Assembly: GCA_949288185.1 (NCBI GenBank)
Contig: CASEIZ010000056.1
Span: 1 to 49,767 of the forward strand
Direction of reading: 5' to 3'
From: an uncultured Eubacteriales bacterium
GTDB taxonomy: Bacteria; Bacillota; Clostridia; TANB77; CAG-508
DNA: 49,767 bases
Below are positions 32,665-42,500 of the stretch, piece after piece. Every line of letters starts with the position of its first letter. Position 1 is the stretch's first letter. A model generated the notes under the pieces. It was not told where the DNA came from, did not search any database, and worked only from the letters and a program-made list of their open reading frames with translations. The translations under genes were made by a program, and so were the position numbers.

Positions 32665-33540
32665 TTATTCTTCCTCTTTTGATGATTTGGTAGTCCTTGG
32701 TTTACGAGTTGTTGTGGCTGCTTTTCTTTTTGCTGTTGTGCCTGTTGCTTTGGCAGTGCTAGTTTTTCTTGTTGTACCTGCTTTTTTTGTTGTTCCTGCC
32801 TTTTTCGTTGTAGTTGCTTTTTTCGTTGTGCTAGCTTTTGAACTTGCACTTGTTCTTGTCGTCGTTTTAGCACCTGATTTTTTTGTTGTTCTCGCAGTCT
32901 TTGGTTTTACGACTACTTCCTCTTCTTCATATTCGTCCTCGTCGTCATATTCATCCTCATCATACTCATCTTCATCATACTCGTCATCATCTTCTGCTTC
33001 GACTTCTATTGCACCTTTTTTCTTTTGTTTATTAAGATATTTAATTTCCATAACTAATTCAAATACCTCTTGTAAGAATAGTAATAATGATACGACTACG
33101 ATACAGAATAAATATCCCCATCTAGATTCTAATAGACTTAATATATATCCCCATCCTTCTATAACAATTGTATCATCTACTTTTCCAATAAAGTAGTCAT
33201 TTGAATAACGTTCTTCATCATCTACAACATATACTGTGTTTGTTCCTTGTTGTACTTTTGCTTGTAATGTTGTCGAAATCACTTCATATTCTGAGCTATT
33301 CAATACTTTGTACATGAATATCTCGTCTCCAACTTGTACGTTTCTATCATTTGTTTCTTTTATTAATAGTATAGAACCTTGTTTGTATTCAGGCTCTAAT
33401 GAGTCATCTGTGACTATATAAACAGTATAATCACCTATTACACTATTGTTATAATCATTATATGTTAATAGTAAAACTGTAACCGAAATAGCAATAATAG
33501 CATATACTACAAATAATATAGTTCCTAGTACTTTTTTCAT
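32665..33540 (-). CDS. Signal-peptidase-like protein lacking the catalytic His, with acidic and Lys/Thr/Ala-rich tails
   Basis: 291 residues from the Met at 33540 (AAGGAAG seven bases upstream; an earlier Met has no site). The layout is that of SipW enzymes: helix (6-26), Ser47 in DDSLEPEYKQGS, and a C-terminal helix (about 141-160). Where the others read VIS-His-R, this one reads VISTTLQ, so the general base is Thr90. It is probably inactive or altered. After the second helix comes an Asp/Glu/Tyr run (about 180-208), then 80 residues of TTKKA-type repeats resembling histone H1 or mycoplasma-like basic tails. It could be a scaffold or regulator of the active peptidases. It is coupled to the next gene (TAAATG). 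Confidence 0.72.
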   Translation of the reverse strand: MKKVLGTILFVVYAIIAISVTVLLLTYNDYNNSVIGDYTVYIVTDDSLEPEYKQGSILLIKETNDRNVQVGDEIFMYKVLNSSEYEVISTTLQAKVQQGTNTVYVVDDEERYSNDYFIGKVDDTIVIEGWGYILSLLESRWGYLFCIVVVSLLLFLQEVFELVMEIKYLNKQKKKGAIEVEAEDDDEYDEDEYDEDEYDDEDEYEEEEVVVKPKTARTTKKSGAKTTTRTSASSKASTTKKATTTKKAGTTKKAGTTRKTSTAKATGTTAKRKAATTTRKPRTTKSSKEEE

Positions 33541-33601
33541 CTTTTTTCTTCCTTGCATTATATATTTAGGTTTTTATATGGTTGTACCTATAAACCGTTT
33601 T

Positions 33602-34039
33602 CTAATCTGTTATTGGCTGTAATTGTATTGTTTGTGTACCTGTTAAATTTCCATTTAATATAACACTGATATCATATTGCTCTCCCACAGCTAAACTTTG
33701 TATCCAAGTTTGCATTTGCCCTAGTACCTCTCCATTAGCACCAACTAAAATGGCATTCAAACTTTCATTTTCTACTGCTGCATCTGTTGTATTTAAGATT
33801 GACATAGATACCATTGTTTGATCTTGATTATCTAAATATTCCATAGATACATCTGTTACTTCCATACTTTTATAGGTTGTATCTGGTAATGCAACCACGG
33901 TTTGTTGTGGTTCTTCTGATGTTGTATCTTTATTCACATTTCTAACAATTAAAACAATTGCAACCACCACTATGATAATCGCAATAATGGCTATCAATAG
34001 TATTCCTAACATTTTTTTACCTTTTCGTGCTTTTCTCAT
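33602..34039 (-). CDS. Membrane-anchored small beta-domain protein (145 aa)
   Basis: A basic start (RKARKGKK), one membrane helix (about 10-32), a linker, then a single extracellular beta-sandwich-like domain (TYKSMEVTDVSMEYLDNQ, VSMSILNTT, VLGQMQTWIQSLAVGEQYD). The pattern is like FxLYD-type domains of Firmicute surface proteins, though the assignment is loose. AAGGAGGAAA precedes the ATG. It is first gene downstream of a probable promoter and leads the SipW/TasA operon. Confidence 0.6.
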   Translation of the reverse strand: MRKARKGKKMLGILLIAIIAIIIVVVAIVLIVRNVNKDTTSEEPQQTVVALPDTTYKSMEVTDVSMEYLDNQDQTMVSMSILNTTDAAVENESLNAILVGANGEVLGQMQTWIQSLAVGEQYDISVILNGNLTGTQTIQLQPITD

Positions 34040-34085
34040 TTTTTCCTCCTTTTTATCTACATTTTTTTATACTTTTCTACTATAT

Positions 34086-34114
34086 TTTATACCATAACTT
34101 TTTTTTAAAGTCTA
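34086..34114 (-). promoter_or_regulatory. Probable sigma-A promoter of the SipW/TasA operon
   Basis: On the minus strand TAGACT (34109-34114), 17 bases, TATAAA (34086-34091). The 145-aa gene starts about 45 bases downstream. It lies between that gene and the RAYT gene. Confidence 0.5.
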
Positions 34115-34143
34115 TACTTTTCCAAATAAATTTTTATATATTT

Positions 34144-34174
34144 TGTCGCATTGAGTTCGTTTTTCTGTGCGACA
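34144..34174. repeat. 31-bp type A palindrome, downstream flank of the RAYT gene
   Basis: Plus-strand centre TTCGTTTTTC, one base changed from the usual TTCGTTTGTC, with ends TGTCGCAT / GTGCGACA. It begins 8 bases past the RAYT stop codon. Its orientation is opposite to the copy upstream of RAYT at 35120-35150. Confidence 0.88.
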
Positions 34175-34181
34175 TTTAACT

Positions 34182-34949
34182 TTACATTCCTCTCTCTACT
34201 ATTTTCTTATTAATACCTAATACTCTTGCTATTTGTGCTTTTGAAGTTCCCCTTATTATCTTTAATTCTTTTAGTTTTTCATTTCTTGTATTTTTATCAT
34301 ATGTGTGAAATACTCTCACATTTTCTATTTTTAAAATCTGCTGGATTTTTTCCTTTACCTGTTCATCTGTAAGTCTATAAGCAAATTCATATTCCACTTC
34401 TTCATTAATTAGGTTGACTTTACGATTATGGTATATTATAAAATTTTTTCTTGCTTCTTTTTTTGTTTGACCAAACATTGACAAAATGGGATTTGGATTT
34501 ATAATCTTAGAATCAAATAAAAACTCATTATAACTACTCCATTTATACTCTTCTGTTCTTGCAATATTGGCTTTTAATGGATTTTGATGAATATATCTGC
34601 ATAATGTAAATAAATATTTTCTAGTTTCAACACTTTTACTTAAAAATCTACCTTGAAATAAATGACCTTCTTTTTTATATTTTTTAGCAAAATATAATGA
34701 ATATGAAATCGCCAAACTTTGTATAGCTTTAGATAATGTATCTTTACAATCAAAAATAATCATATGTACATGGTTTGCCATTAAGCAATATTCATATATT
34801 TCACATTGATATTTTTCTTTTGTTATCTTAATTAATTTTAGAAACTTCATATAATCTTGATTATCATAAAAAATGTCTTGTCTATCATTTCCTCTTAGCA
34901 TGACATGATATACCCTTGTCATACTTCTTTTTCTTATTTTATAGGGCAT
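34182..34949 (-). CDS. REP-associated tyrosine transposase (RAYT, Y1_Tnp/HUH family)
   Basis: 255 residues. The HUH metal-binding motif is HVH (60-62) in CLMANHVHMIIF. The probable nucleophilic Tyr is Y119 in RYIHQNPLKANI, and the usual YKWSSYNEF follows. The N-terminal VYHVMLRGNDRQDIF is typical of the family. The C-terminal ~75 residues add a helix-turn-helix-like segment (KAQIARVLGINKKIVER). RAYTs nick and join single-stranded DNA at the palindromes they spread. This gene is flanked on both sides by 31-bp palindromes in inverted orientation and appears intact. GAAGGAG precedes the ATG. It lies within the export locus and interrupts its gene order. Confidence 0.88.
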   Translation of the reverse strand: MPYKIRKRSMTRVYHVMLRGNDRQDIFYDNQDYMKFLKLIKITKEKYQCEIYEYCLMANHVHMIIFDCKDTLSKAIQSLAISYSLYFAKKYKKEGHLFQGRFLSKSVETRKYLFTLCRYIHQNPLKANIARTEEYKWSSYNEFLFDSKIINPNPILSMFGQTKKEARKNFIIYHNRKVNLINEEVEYEFAYRLTDEQVKEKIQQILKIENVRVFHTYDKNTRNEKLKELKIIRGTSKAQIARVLGINKKIVERGM

Positions 34950-35119
34950 ATTTCACTCTCCTTCTCTCTTTTTTGCTTGCCCCTATTCAATATTTGCACC
35001 TATTTTTTGCTCTTTAGGTACCACATTTGCATTTTACTATTTTTTTCTTTTCCCCCAAATACATATAGTGTAACATATTTCTTCATATTTTTCCATACTT
35101 TTTCCAATAAATTCCAAAA

Positions 35120-35150
35120 TGTCGCATAGACAAACGAACTCTATGCGACA
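35120..35150. repeat. 31-bp type A palindrome, upstream flank of the RAYT gene
   Basis: Ends TGTCGCAT / ATGCGACA, centre GACAAACGAAC; inverted relative to the copy at 34144-34174. It ends 5 bases before the stop of the frameshifted TasA-like gene. Confidence 0.88.
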
Positions 35151-35155
35151 TTTTG

Positions 35156-36029
35156 TTATTCATCATTTACAGTAATAACAGAATCTGTATCACCTGAAGG
35201 ATACGTATAATCTTGAGACATATCTACTTTATAAAACTTAATATTTTTAGCAGATTCCTTCTCCATTGTAAAAACAAACTTCTGTACATATCCATCACTA
35301 TTAGTTTCTTCACTACCTTCTACCCTATTTAAATATGCTTCATCATTTAAATCAATTCTGACAACATTAGGGTCAAATTCCAAAGAAACATTTCCTCCTG
35401 TGTCATGTGTATTCACCATTTTCAAGACCAAATAATTTCTATTGGCAACATCTTCTATTTCATAGCTATTTGCTAAAACTTGTTGAATTCTTAAAGAAAT
35501 TTCACAAGAAATTTCTTTTCGATATGGTTCTTGTGTACTCGCTTTTATTCTGATAGTAATCATGTCATTTTGTTCAATTTGTGTTTTAGGTGTTACAACA
35601 ATCTTAATTCTACTAACGTTATTAGGTGTATCTCCATTTTTCGCATATATGATTCCTGTTGTTTCTGTTGGTCCACCCTCTTCATTTATACCGTAAAGTT
35701 ACTTTATCTGTATCAGGAGTTTCACACGAAAGTTGATATTCTAGGTCATAATCTAATCTCAATAATGTATTTGCATAACTATATAAATCAAAATTGATTT
35801 CATAATTATCCACACCACCCCAATTTTCATATTGGTATGTTGCATTATCAAGAGTTAATAAATCACTTGTAAAATAAAATGCTTTTGAAGTAAAATATGC
35901 TTCTCTCGCTTGATAATATATATATCTACCAAATACAGAACATGTAACTATCAGTATGATTACCAAAAACACAATCACACTATTTCTGATTCTATTAAAT
36001 TTTCTGATTCTTGCATGTTTTCTTTCCAT
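35156..36029 (-). pseudogene. TasA-like exported protein gene broken by one frameshift
   Basis: Frame 1 runs from 36029 (MERKHARIRKFNRIRN; signal helix about 17-34; FGRYIYYQ junction) for 115 codons to a TGA at 35682. The rest continues in another frame: GINEEGGPTETTG (about 35685) leads without a stop through KIVVTPKTQIEQNDMITIRI to the end at 35156. Joined, they give about 290 residues of normal TasA-like composition. The shift is +1, between about 35685 and 35705. It could be a true mutation, an assembly error, or programmed. AAAGGATAAG precedes the start, so the N-terminal part is still expressible. Confidence 0.75.
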
Positions 36030-36090
36030 ATCTTATCCTTTCTTGTTTTAGCTTTTGTCAAATCATTTCTTTCCGTTTCAATATTTTTCC

Positions 36091-36278
36091 AAGTGGACTG
36101 AAGATTATTATTTTTGAATTCATCGACGAATGTGCAGTGGAATAGATGTATAAATTCTTAGCTTTAAATAAATGAGGAAGCGCAAATAGCGAGAGGCTCG
36201 TTTATTTAAAGATTAGAATTTATAATCTATGTAGCAAACCGAGGAGATAATGAAAAAATAATAATCTTCAGTCCACTT
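36091..36278. ncRNA. 188-nt nested-hairpin element, structured RNA or MITE
   Basis: Perfect 25-bp outer arms (AAGTGGACTGAAGATTATTA... at 36091-36115 and its complement at 36254-36278). Inside, TAGAT-GTATAAATTCT pairs with AGAATTTATA-ATCTA, and CTTTAAATAAATGAG pairs with CTCGTTTATTTAAAG, topped by CGC-AAATA-GCG. Unpaired asymmetric segments (CATCGACGAATGTGCAGTGG and GCAAACCGAGGAGATAATG) lie between the outer and inner stems. Asymmetric, GC-richer joining regions are more typical of a functional RNA than of a simple MITE. A raiA-type or other known clostridial RNA is possible but I cannot confirm it. The strand is uncertain, and no clear promoter is visible. Confidence 0.5.
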
Positions 36279-36307
36279 AAGAAAATGTCGAAACATAAAT
36301 ATATTCT

Positions 36308-36536
36308 CCAGGACATTGCTGTCCTGGTTGATTTGTGAAATTGTCATGTCGCATTGGTCATGTTGCATTTGGATTGTCTCATTGAAATCAGATTCATTTG
36401 AGACAATGTCGCATTGACAAACGTGTCGCATTGACAAACGAAGTTGATGCGACACTGGCTCGAATGTCGCACTGACAAACGAACCTAATGCGACACTGGC
36501 TCGAATGTCGCACTGACAAACGAACCTAATGCGACA
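36308..36536. repeat. Short hairpin and cluster of 31-bp palindromes after the giant gene
   Basis: The gap downstream of the giant gene holds a strong hairpin CCAGGACA-TTGC-TGTCCTGG (36308-36327); a partial copy (36347-36360); a type B-like copy with TGTCTCA / TGAGACA ends (36375-36405); a truncated type A (36407-36423); and full type A copies at 36424-36454, 36465-36495 and 36506-36536. The last two, with the spacer CTGGCTCGAA, form a 41-bp tandem repeat. The final copy touches the stop codon of the giant gene. Confidence 0.88.
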
Positions 36537-39500
36537 TTAAGGTGTTACGATGAATGATTTTCTAATGGTTTGTATTAGTGTGTTGTTATAATATGCCTTA
36601 AATACCAGTTTATACTCACCTGTACTGATGCCTTCTTTAATTGCTGTTTCAAAGTCAATTGATTCTACGTTTTCTCCTTCTGTTACTGGTGGGTGTTCCT
36701 TTTTCTCCATGATGACATATTCTTTACATCCATCTGCTGTTACTAAGTCTTGTCCTTCAAAGTCTTCTGGTGTTTTCCATTCTGTACCATCTAGATTTTC
36801 CAAATAATCCTTTAAGTCTACTTGTGTATACTCGATTGGATTATATGTCGTTGTTCCATCTTCTGCTGTTGTATATGTTGGGTTACGTTTATATAACTCT
36901 ACTCTTATGTTTGTGTCATTTGTAGGTGATCCAACTTTTACAGTTAAATCTAAACCGTTTCCTTCTACAAGATTCATACCAGTATTTTTATTGATAATTC
37001 TACTTCCATCTACTGATTCTAATCCTGCTAGTCCTAATAGTTTATTAATAAATGTTATTTTTATTTCTTGTTCTTGTTTTACTTCTCCTCCATAATATGA
37101 TCCATCATCTGATGCGAAGAAGTAAATTTTTGCAAAATATTGACCTGCTGGTACACTGTTTTGGCTTAATGCCAATTGATATTGATTTTGTATCGTAGAT
37201 AATCCTGCTGATAGTGGGACTCTGATAACACCATCTGTTCCTACTCGATAAACGGTTGATGTTGTTTCATCAATCAATCTTAAGTTTTGTACTTCTGGTG
37301 CCATGATTCTTTCTCCATGTTCATCTACAATTTCAATTGCTAGTCCTGTATATTTATCATGATATTTCGTATCTTGGATGATTTGTCCATCTTCTGTTGT
37401 TTGTTCTAATAAGCTTGCATCAAATGTAAATGGAATTGTTAAATTATTATATACAGAGTATGCTGTCTTACCATCGTCTGTTGTAACCGTTTCTGTCATG
37501 ATGGCATTTTTATTATACAAGTCATAAACGATTTGCGTTTCGCCATTATCATATTTAACTGCTCCTGCATTATTTCTCAATTCTAAGTAGGTTTCTTGTG
37601 CTAATTGATCTGCGTTAATATTAGAATCTTTGAAATCGATTGAAACATCATATTTCTCTAATGCATAGCCAAATCCTGTGCTAATTTCATGATAATATAG
37701 GCTATTATCATTTGCATATTTGTCTGTTGTCGCTGTTCCACCCATTTCTACAAAGTCAGATAAGTTGTATAAATATCTTGTTGTTCCAGAGCTATTATCT
37801 GTTGCATCATAATCGGTATCACTAGCCACACGGTAATAGTATACTTTATTGACATTATCACCTTGTCCATAATCTCTTATGGTAATTCCTGTACCTTGTA
37901 GTAAAGGCATTGAAGTTGATAATACTCTATAATCTCCATTTGCATAGAAGTCTGATTGCTGTCCATTTACTTCTTTGTATAAGACATACGTGATATCTAC
38001 TTGGCTATCTGTTGTGTAACTTAATTTTGACTTACTACTATTTGTAAATGTTGGAATATAATTTTCTATATTTGGTGTTTGTTCTGTTTGAAGATTTACT
38101 GCAATTACTACTTTAAATGTATTACCCATACTTGCATCTTCACCTGATTTTGCTTTTCCAGTTAAGACAATATTGACATTTCCTAAATCTTTTGTTTCAG
38201 AGATATTGATTGAACTAAATATCTTAAATAGTAAGGTTCCTGCTGTATTTGAATTGTCTGTCTTAAATACGGTATCTCCATCAAATGAACCATCTCCATC
38301 TGTATAGATGTTTGTTTCACCTGATTGTAGCCATCCAGTGTTTGATGTTTGCATTGTAAATCCAAATGTATTGTTTGCATTTTCACTGTAAATTGGTATT
38401 TGCAATTTATTAATTAAGTTAACATCTGTATTTAATGCATTTGAGCTGACTCTATCAACAGTAAATGTTGTACCACTATATGTTACATTATCAACAAATG
38501 AATCAAAGTCTAATGTTACTTCTGCTGTTGATTCTGTTCCAAATATAGATGCAATCACTTGTGTATTATAATTTACAATTTCTGCTCCTACAATCCAATC
38601 ATAATAGGTTCCATAGTCTGTTACTTCTATGACTTGTGGTGTCGCTGTGGTTTCTCCTTCGCTTACCACATTTGTATAGAATCCATCGACTGTTGTATCA
38701 TGATTTGGTTTATGTCTTCCTTCAATATAAGTACCTGCTCTAAACATATTTGTTGTTGCTGTTCCTGCATAGTTTGGTGCATAGATATCATATTCTTTAT
38801 TTCCTGTGGTTCTGTTATGTCTATACATTCCAAAGAATGTCATACCATTGACATCTCCCCAAATATCTTCACTATTTCTGTCTGTCAAATCTCCTTCTGC
38901 TTTTGCAAAGATTAGGTTGACACCTTCAAGGGTATATATTCTGTTATCAACATTTCTTGTTACTGATCCATCAGCAATGGTTGCAGTTTCTTTTGTTGTA
39001 CTTCCATCAGCATTTGTTACTAAGCTTTCAAATCCTCCAACCATGTTAAATCCGCGCTGTGTATATAGGGTTGTATTATTTAGTAAAGCTAATCCATTCG
39101 TAATTCTATTTAAAGTATAACTTGTTTTTTGATAGTAATTGCTTTCATCTTGTGCTCCTAGTAACTCTAAATATGAATTGTAAATAGATACTTTACCTGT
39201 GCGCTCAATTGAAGTCATTGTATAGCTTTGGGTTGAAGTTCCGAAATCTTTTAACTCTATGCTTGAATTGTCTGTTCCATCACTTGCTGTTGATGAATAG
39301 GTTGCATTTTTTCCAGCTCCGAAGATTCTTCCACTAAATGTGATTGGAGATTCTGCACTATTATCCATCAAGATATGTGTTTCTCCATGGACACTGACTG
39401 TATTGTAATCTTCGTTGTTAGAATCACCTGAACCATAGATGTTTCCATTGATGACAATATTTCCAGCTGTGAAAGTATCGTCTGTTACAGCATCTTTACC

Positions 39501-42500
39501 AATGTTAATATTGGTTGTTCCATAAACTGTTGAATTCTTTGAACCTCCATTGATGTCATTTGCAATCGTTCCGCCTGTTATGTTGATGGTTGTAGAACCT
39601 ACTGCATCACTTCTTCCAATTTCAGTTCCAAGTCCTCCACCATAAAGTTCTCCAGTAATAACTGAATTTCCTTTAATATTGATGGTTGTATTTCTTGTGA
39701 TACCTTTGTTTTGGTTTCCACCATAGATGTTTTGTGCGGTTGTACCTTCAATGTTGATAGTTGCATTTGTGGTTTCTCCACCATCACCTGTTCCACCTTG
39801 GTTTCCTCCAAAGATATTGGTTACAGTTGCTCCATTTTGTGTCACATTTGCATTGGTTACACCTACATCATATCCTCCACCAAATACATTGTTTACGGTT
39901 CCAGAGTTTAATTGTACATTTGTATTTGTTGTAACTCCTGCATTTTTAGAACCACCAAAGATTGTGTCAATTGTAATACCGTCTAAATTTACATTGGCTG
40001 TTCCGACTCCTGCACTATTACCACCACCAAATACATTTGTTACATTTCCCATACTTAAGTTAACATTTGATGTTCCAACTGTTCCATTTGTGTTTGAACC
40101 TCCATAGATGTTGGTTACATTTGCTGTACCACTCTCTTCATCTCCTAAGTAAATGTTGGCTGTTGTGGTTGTTCCACCATAACCTCCACCATACACATCT
40201 GTTACCGTTCCGATTACTAGATAGATATTTGAAGTTGTGACTGTTCCATCACCTTTTGAACCACCATAAATGGTACCTGCTGTCATTCCAACTAAGCTAA
40301 TATTTACCTGATTTGTAATTCCAGCCCCGTCTGATCCACCATAAATAGTTGGTGCAGTTGTACAATAGTTTAATTGAATATCAACTGTTCCTACTCTGTC
40401 ATAAATTCCGCTACCATAGATAGTTCCATTTATCGTTGGTTTAACAGTATCATCACCATAATAATTTCCTATGATAATCTGGACATCTTGGTTTGATATA
40501 TCTGCATTTAGTTGTGCTTGTGTGGTTAAATGATTTCCACCATAAATGTCATTAACAATTCCACCTAATATTTGAATTCGAGCTACTTCTCTAATTTGGT
40601 TTTGGTAAGCACCACCATAAATGGTTCCCATAACTTGTCCATTATTGATTGTTATCGTACTACTTGTAGTGATTTCTCCAGTTGCATTATTGGTTACACC
40701 ACAGTTATTACCTCCACCATAGATATCTCCTGTAATAATTGCTCCATTGTTTAATACAATATTCGTATTACCTGTAATTAATCCTGTATTTAGATTAATG
40801 TTTGTTCCATCAATTACACCATTGCTTCCACCATAAATGTTTCCATTTACAGTTATCGCACTGTTAACATTTATATCGGTACTTCCTGTTACTTTTCCTT
40901 GTGCGGTTGTTGTTGCATTTGAACCACCATAGATATTTCCAGTAATTTGTACAGATCCTTGAAGCGTAATTCTTGAAGTTCCTGTTGATGCATCATTTCC
41001 ACCATGTCCAAATATGTTTCCACTAATTTGACCACCGTAGAAATACAATATATTGACTGTTGGTTGAAGGTTATCTCCTTCAGCCTTGCTCGTTGCCATT
41101 CTTGCTCCACCATAGATATTGCCTGTGATATTGCCACCATACATTGTTAATTCTGATATACCATCATTATATCCATTGATTGAACGTAAGTACATAACGG
41201 CATCTTCAGAAGCCTTATGGAATTTATTTTCACCTGTAAAGGTTCCACTCAAGATTTGTGTAGTTGCATAAGTTCCTTCATATCCTAAATCCGGATCTTG
41301 TGCACCATTAGGATTATATGGATAACATCTATCTTCAAGTTCTCCCATTGCTAGATATCCTGTGATAACTAACTTGTCATTTCTAGCAATTGCAGATTCT
41401 TTCATGGTACCAATTATGACTTTATGAGAAACATATTTTTCATTTGATGATTGACCACCATAATCCAAACTGCTTCCAGCGATAATATCATTATATCTAC
41501 CTGCTTCTACAATTACTTTGTGATTTCCGATATTTCCGGTTGTTTCTTCCTCTTTATAGTTACCGCCTACAACGCCACCAAATGTATATTTATCTTCTGG
41601 TGTAGAGATTCCTCTTCCAAGAGTTACATCTCCGTAGTTGGTAATTAAGATATTTGTATAATCTCCTGTTGATAAGTAATCACTACCATCATTAACATTT
41701 GTAGAATCTGCATATAATTCAATATTATCAAATGTAATGTCACCTTCTACATTCATATTAGATGAAACTTTTAGTTCTGCACCACTTGTTCTGTAATCGA
41801 CTCCGGCATATAAGCTTGTGATTGTAGCATTTCCTACTAATTTTTCATCACTGTTCCATTCGATAGCATCCATAATCACAATGATATTATTTGTTGCATC
41901 TCCTGAAACATTTAGTTTGCTATATGCGGTTGCTAAATCTTGAACTGGTGTTGTTGGTGATAAACCATCATTTGCATTATTACCACTGCTAGATACGAAT
42001 ATGACTGTTGCTTCTTGCCATACAGCTCTTAAGTTGGTTACTGTGTTTGGAATATCTGTATATACGTCATATACTTCACCATTCTCGACAGCAACACCTC
42101 TTTCATCTGCCTCTGCCCATCCTGCAAAACTATATGCGGTTTGCTCACCATTTTCATATGTAAATGGTTCTGCAAATAAGTTGTTATCTCCATTACCATA
42201 AATTTCTCCAATTGAACTTGCTCTATAACTACTGCTTCCTTCATTTGTTCCACTTGTTGTAACATTCATTAATTCATGAACATAAGCTTGATGCATTTGT
42301 TCAAAATCAGGTGTTACATGATAAGTTACATTTGTATAATTTTCTGTATTACTACTAATTGCTGATTTAGAGAAACTGATGGTTGTTGCATTACTATAAT
42401 TATCAAATTCATCCACTAATGTGTCTTTTGCAATTACCAATGAATAGGTTCCGATTTCTGTTAGACCTGTTACATCAATTTGGTAAGTTTCAGATATTTC

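Noticed and set aside
32618..33196. 192-residue plus-strand ORF with a Ser-rich end, and a 70-residue minus ORF at 32661-32873
   Set aside because: Both are out-of-frame readings of the low-complexity tail of the 291-aa peptidase-like gene. No start signals support them.
36308..36327. Intrinsic terminator of the giant gene
   Set aside because: The hairpin is strong but neither side is followed by a T-run, and it lies more than 200 bases from the stop.
36213..36455. 80-residue minus-strand ORF (MSHQLRLSMRHVCQ...)
   Set aside because: It runs through several palindromic copies and into the structured element. There is no ribosome site and its composition follows the repeats.
7226..36536. CRISPR-like array from the recurring 31-bp repeats
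   Set aside because: The copies are scattered between genes, occur in both orientations, lack regular unique spacers, and no cas gene is present. They fit REP elements of a RAYT instead.
39727..40107. 126-residue plus-strand ORF inside the giant gene
   Set aside because: Shadow of the glycine-rich repeats; Pro/Val/Phe-rich composition, no ribosome site, and fully inside a supported coding frame.
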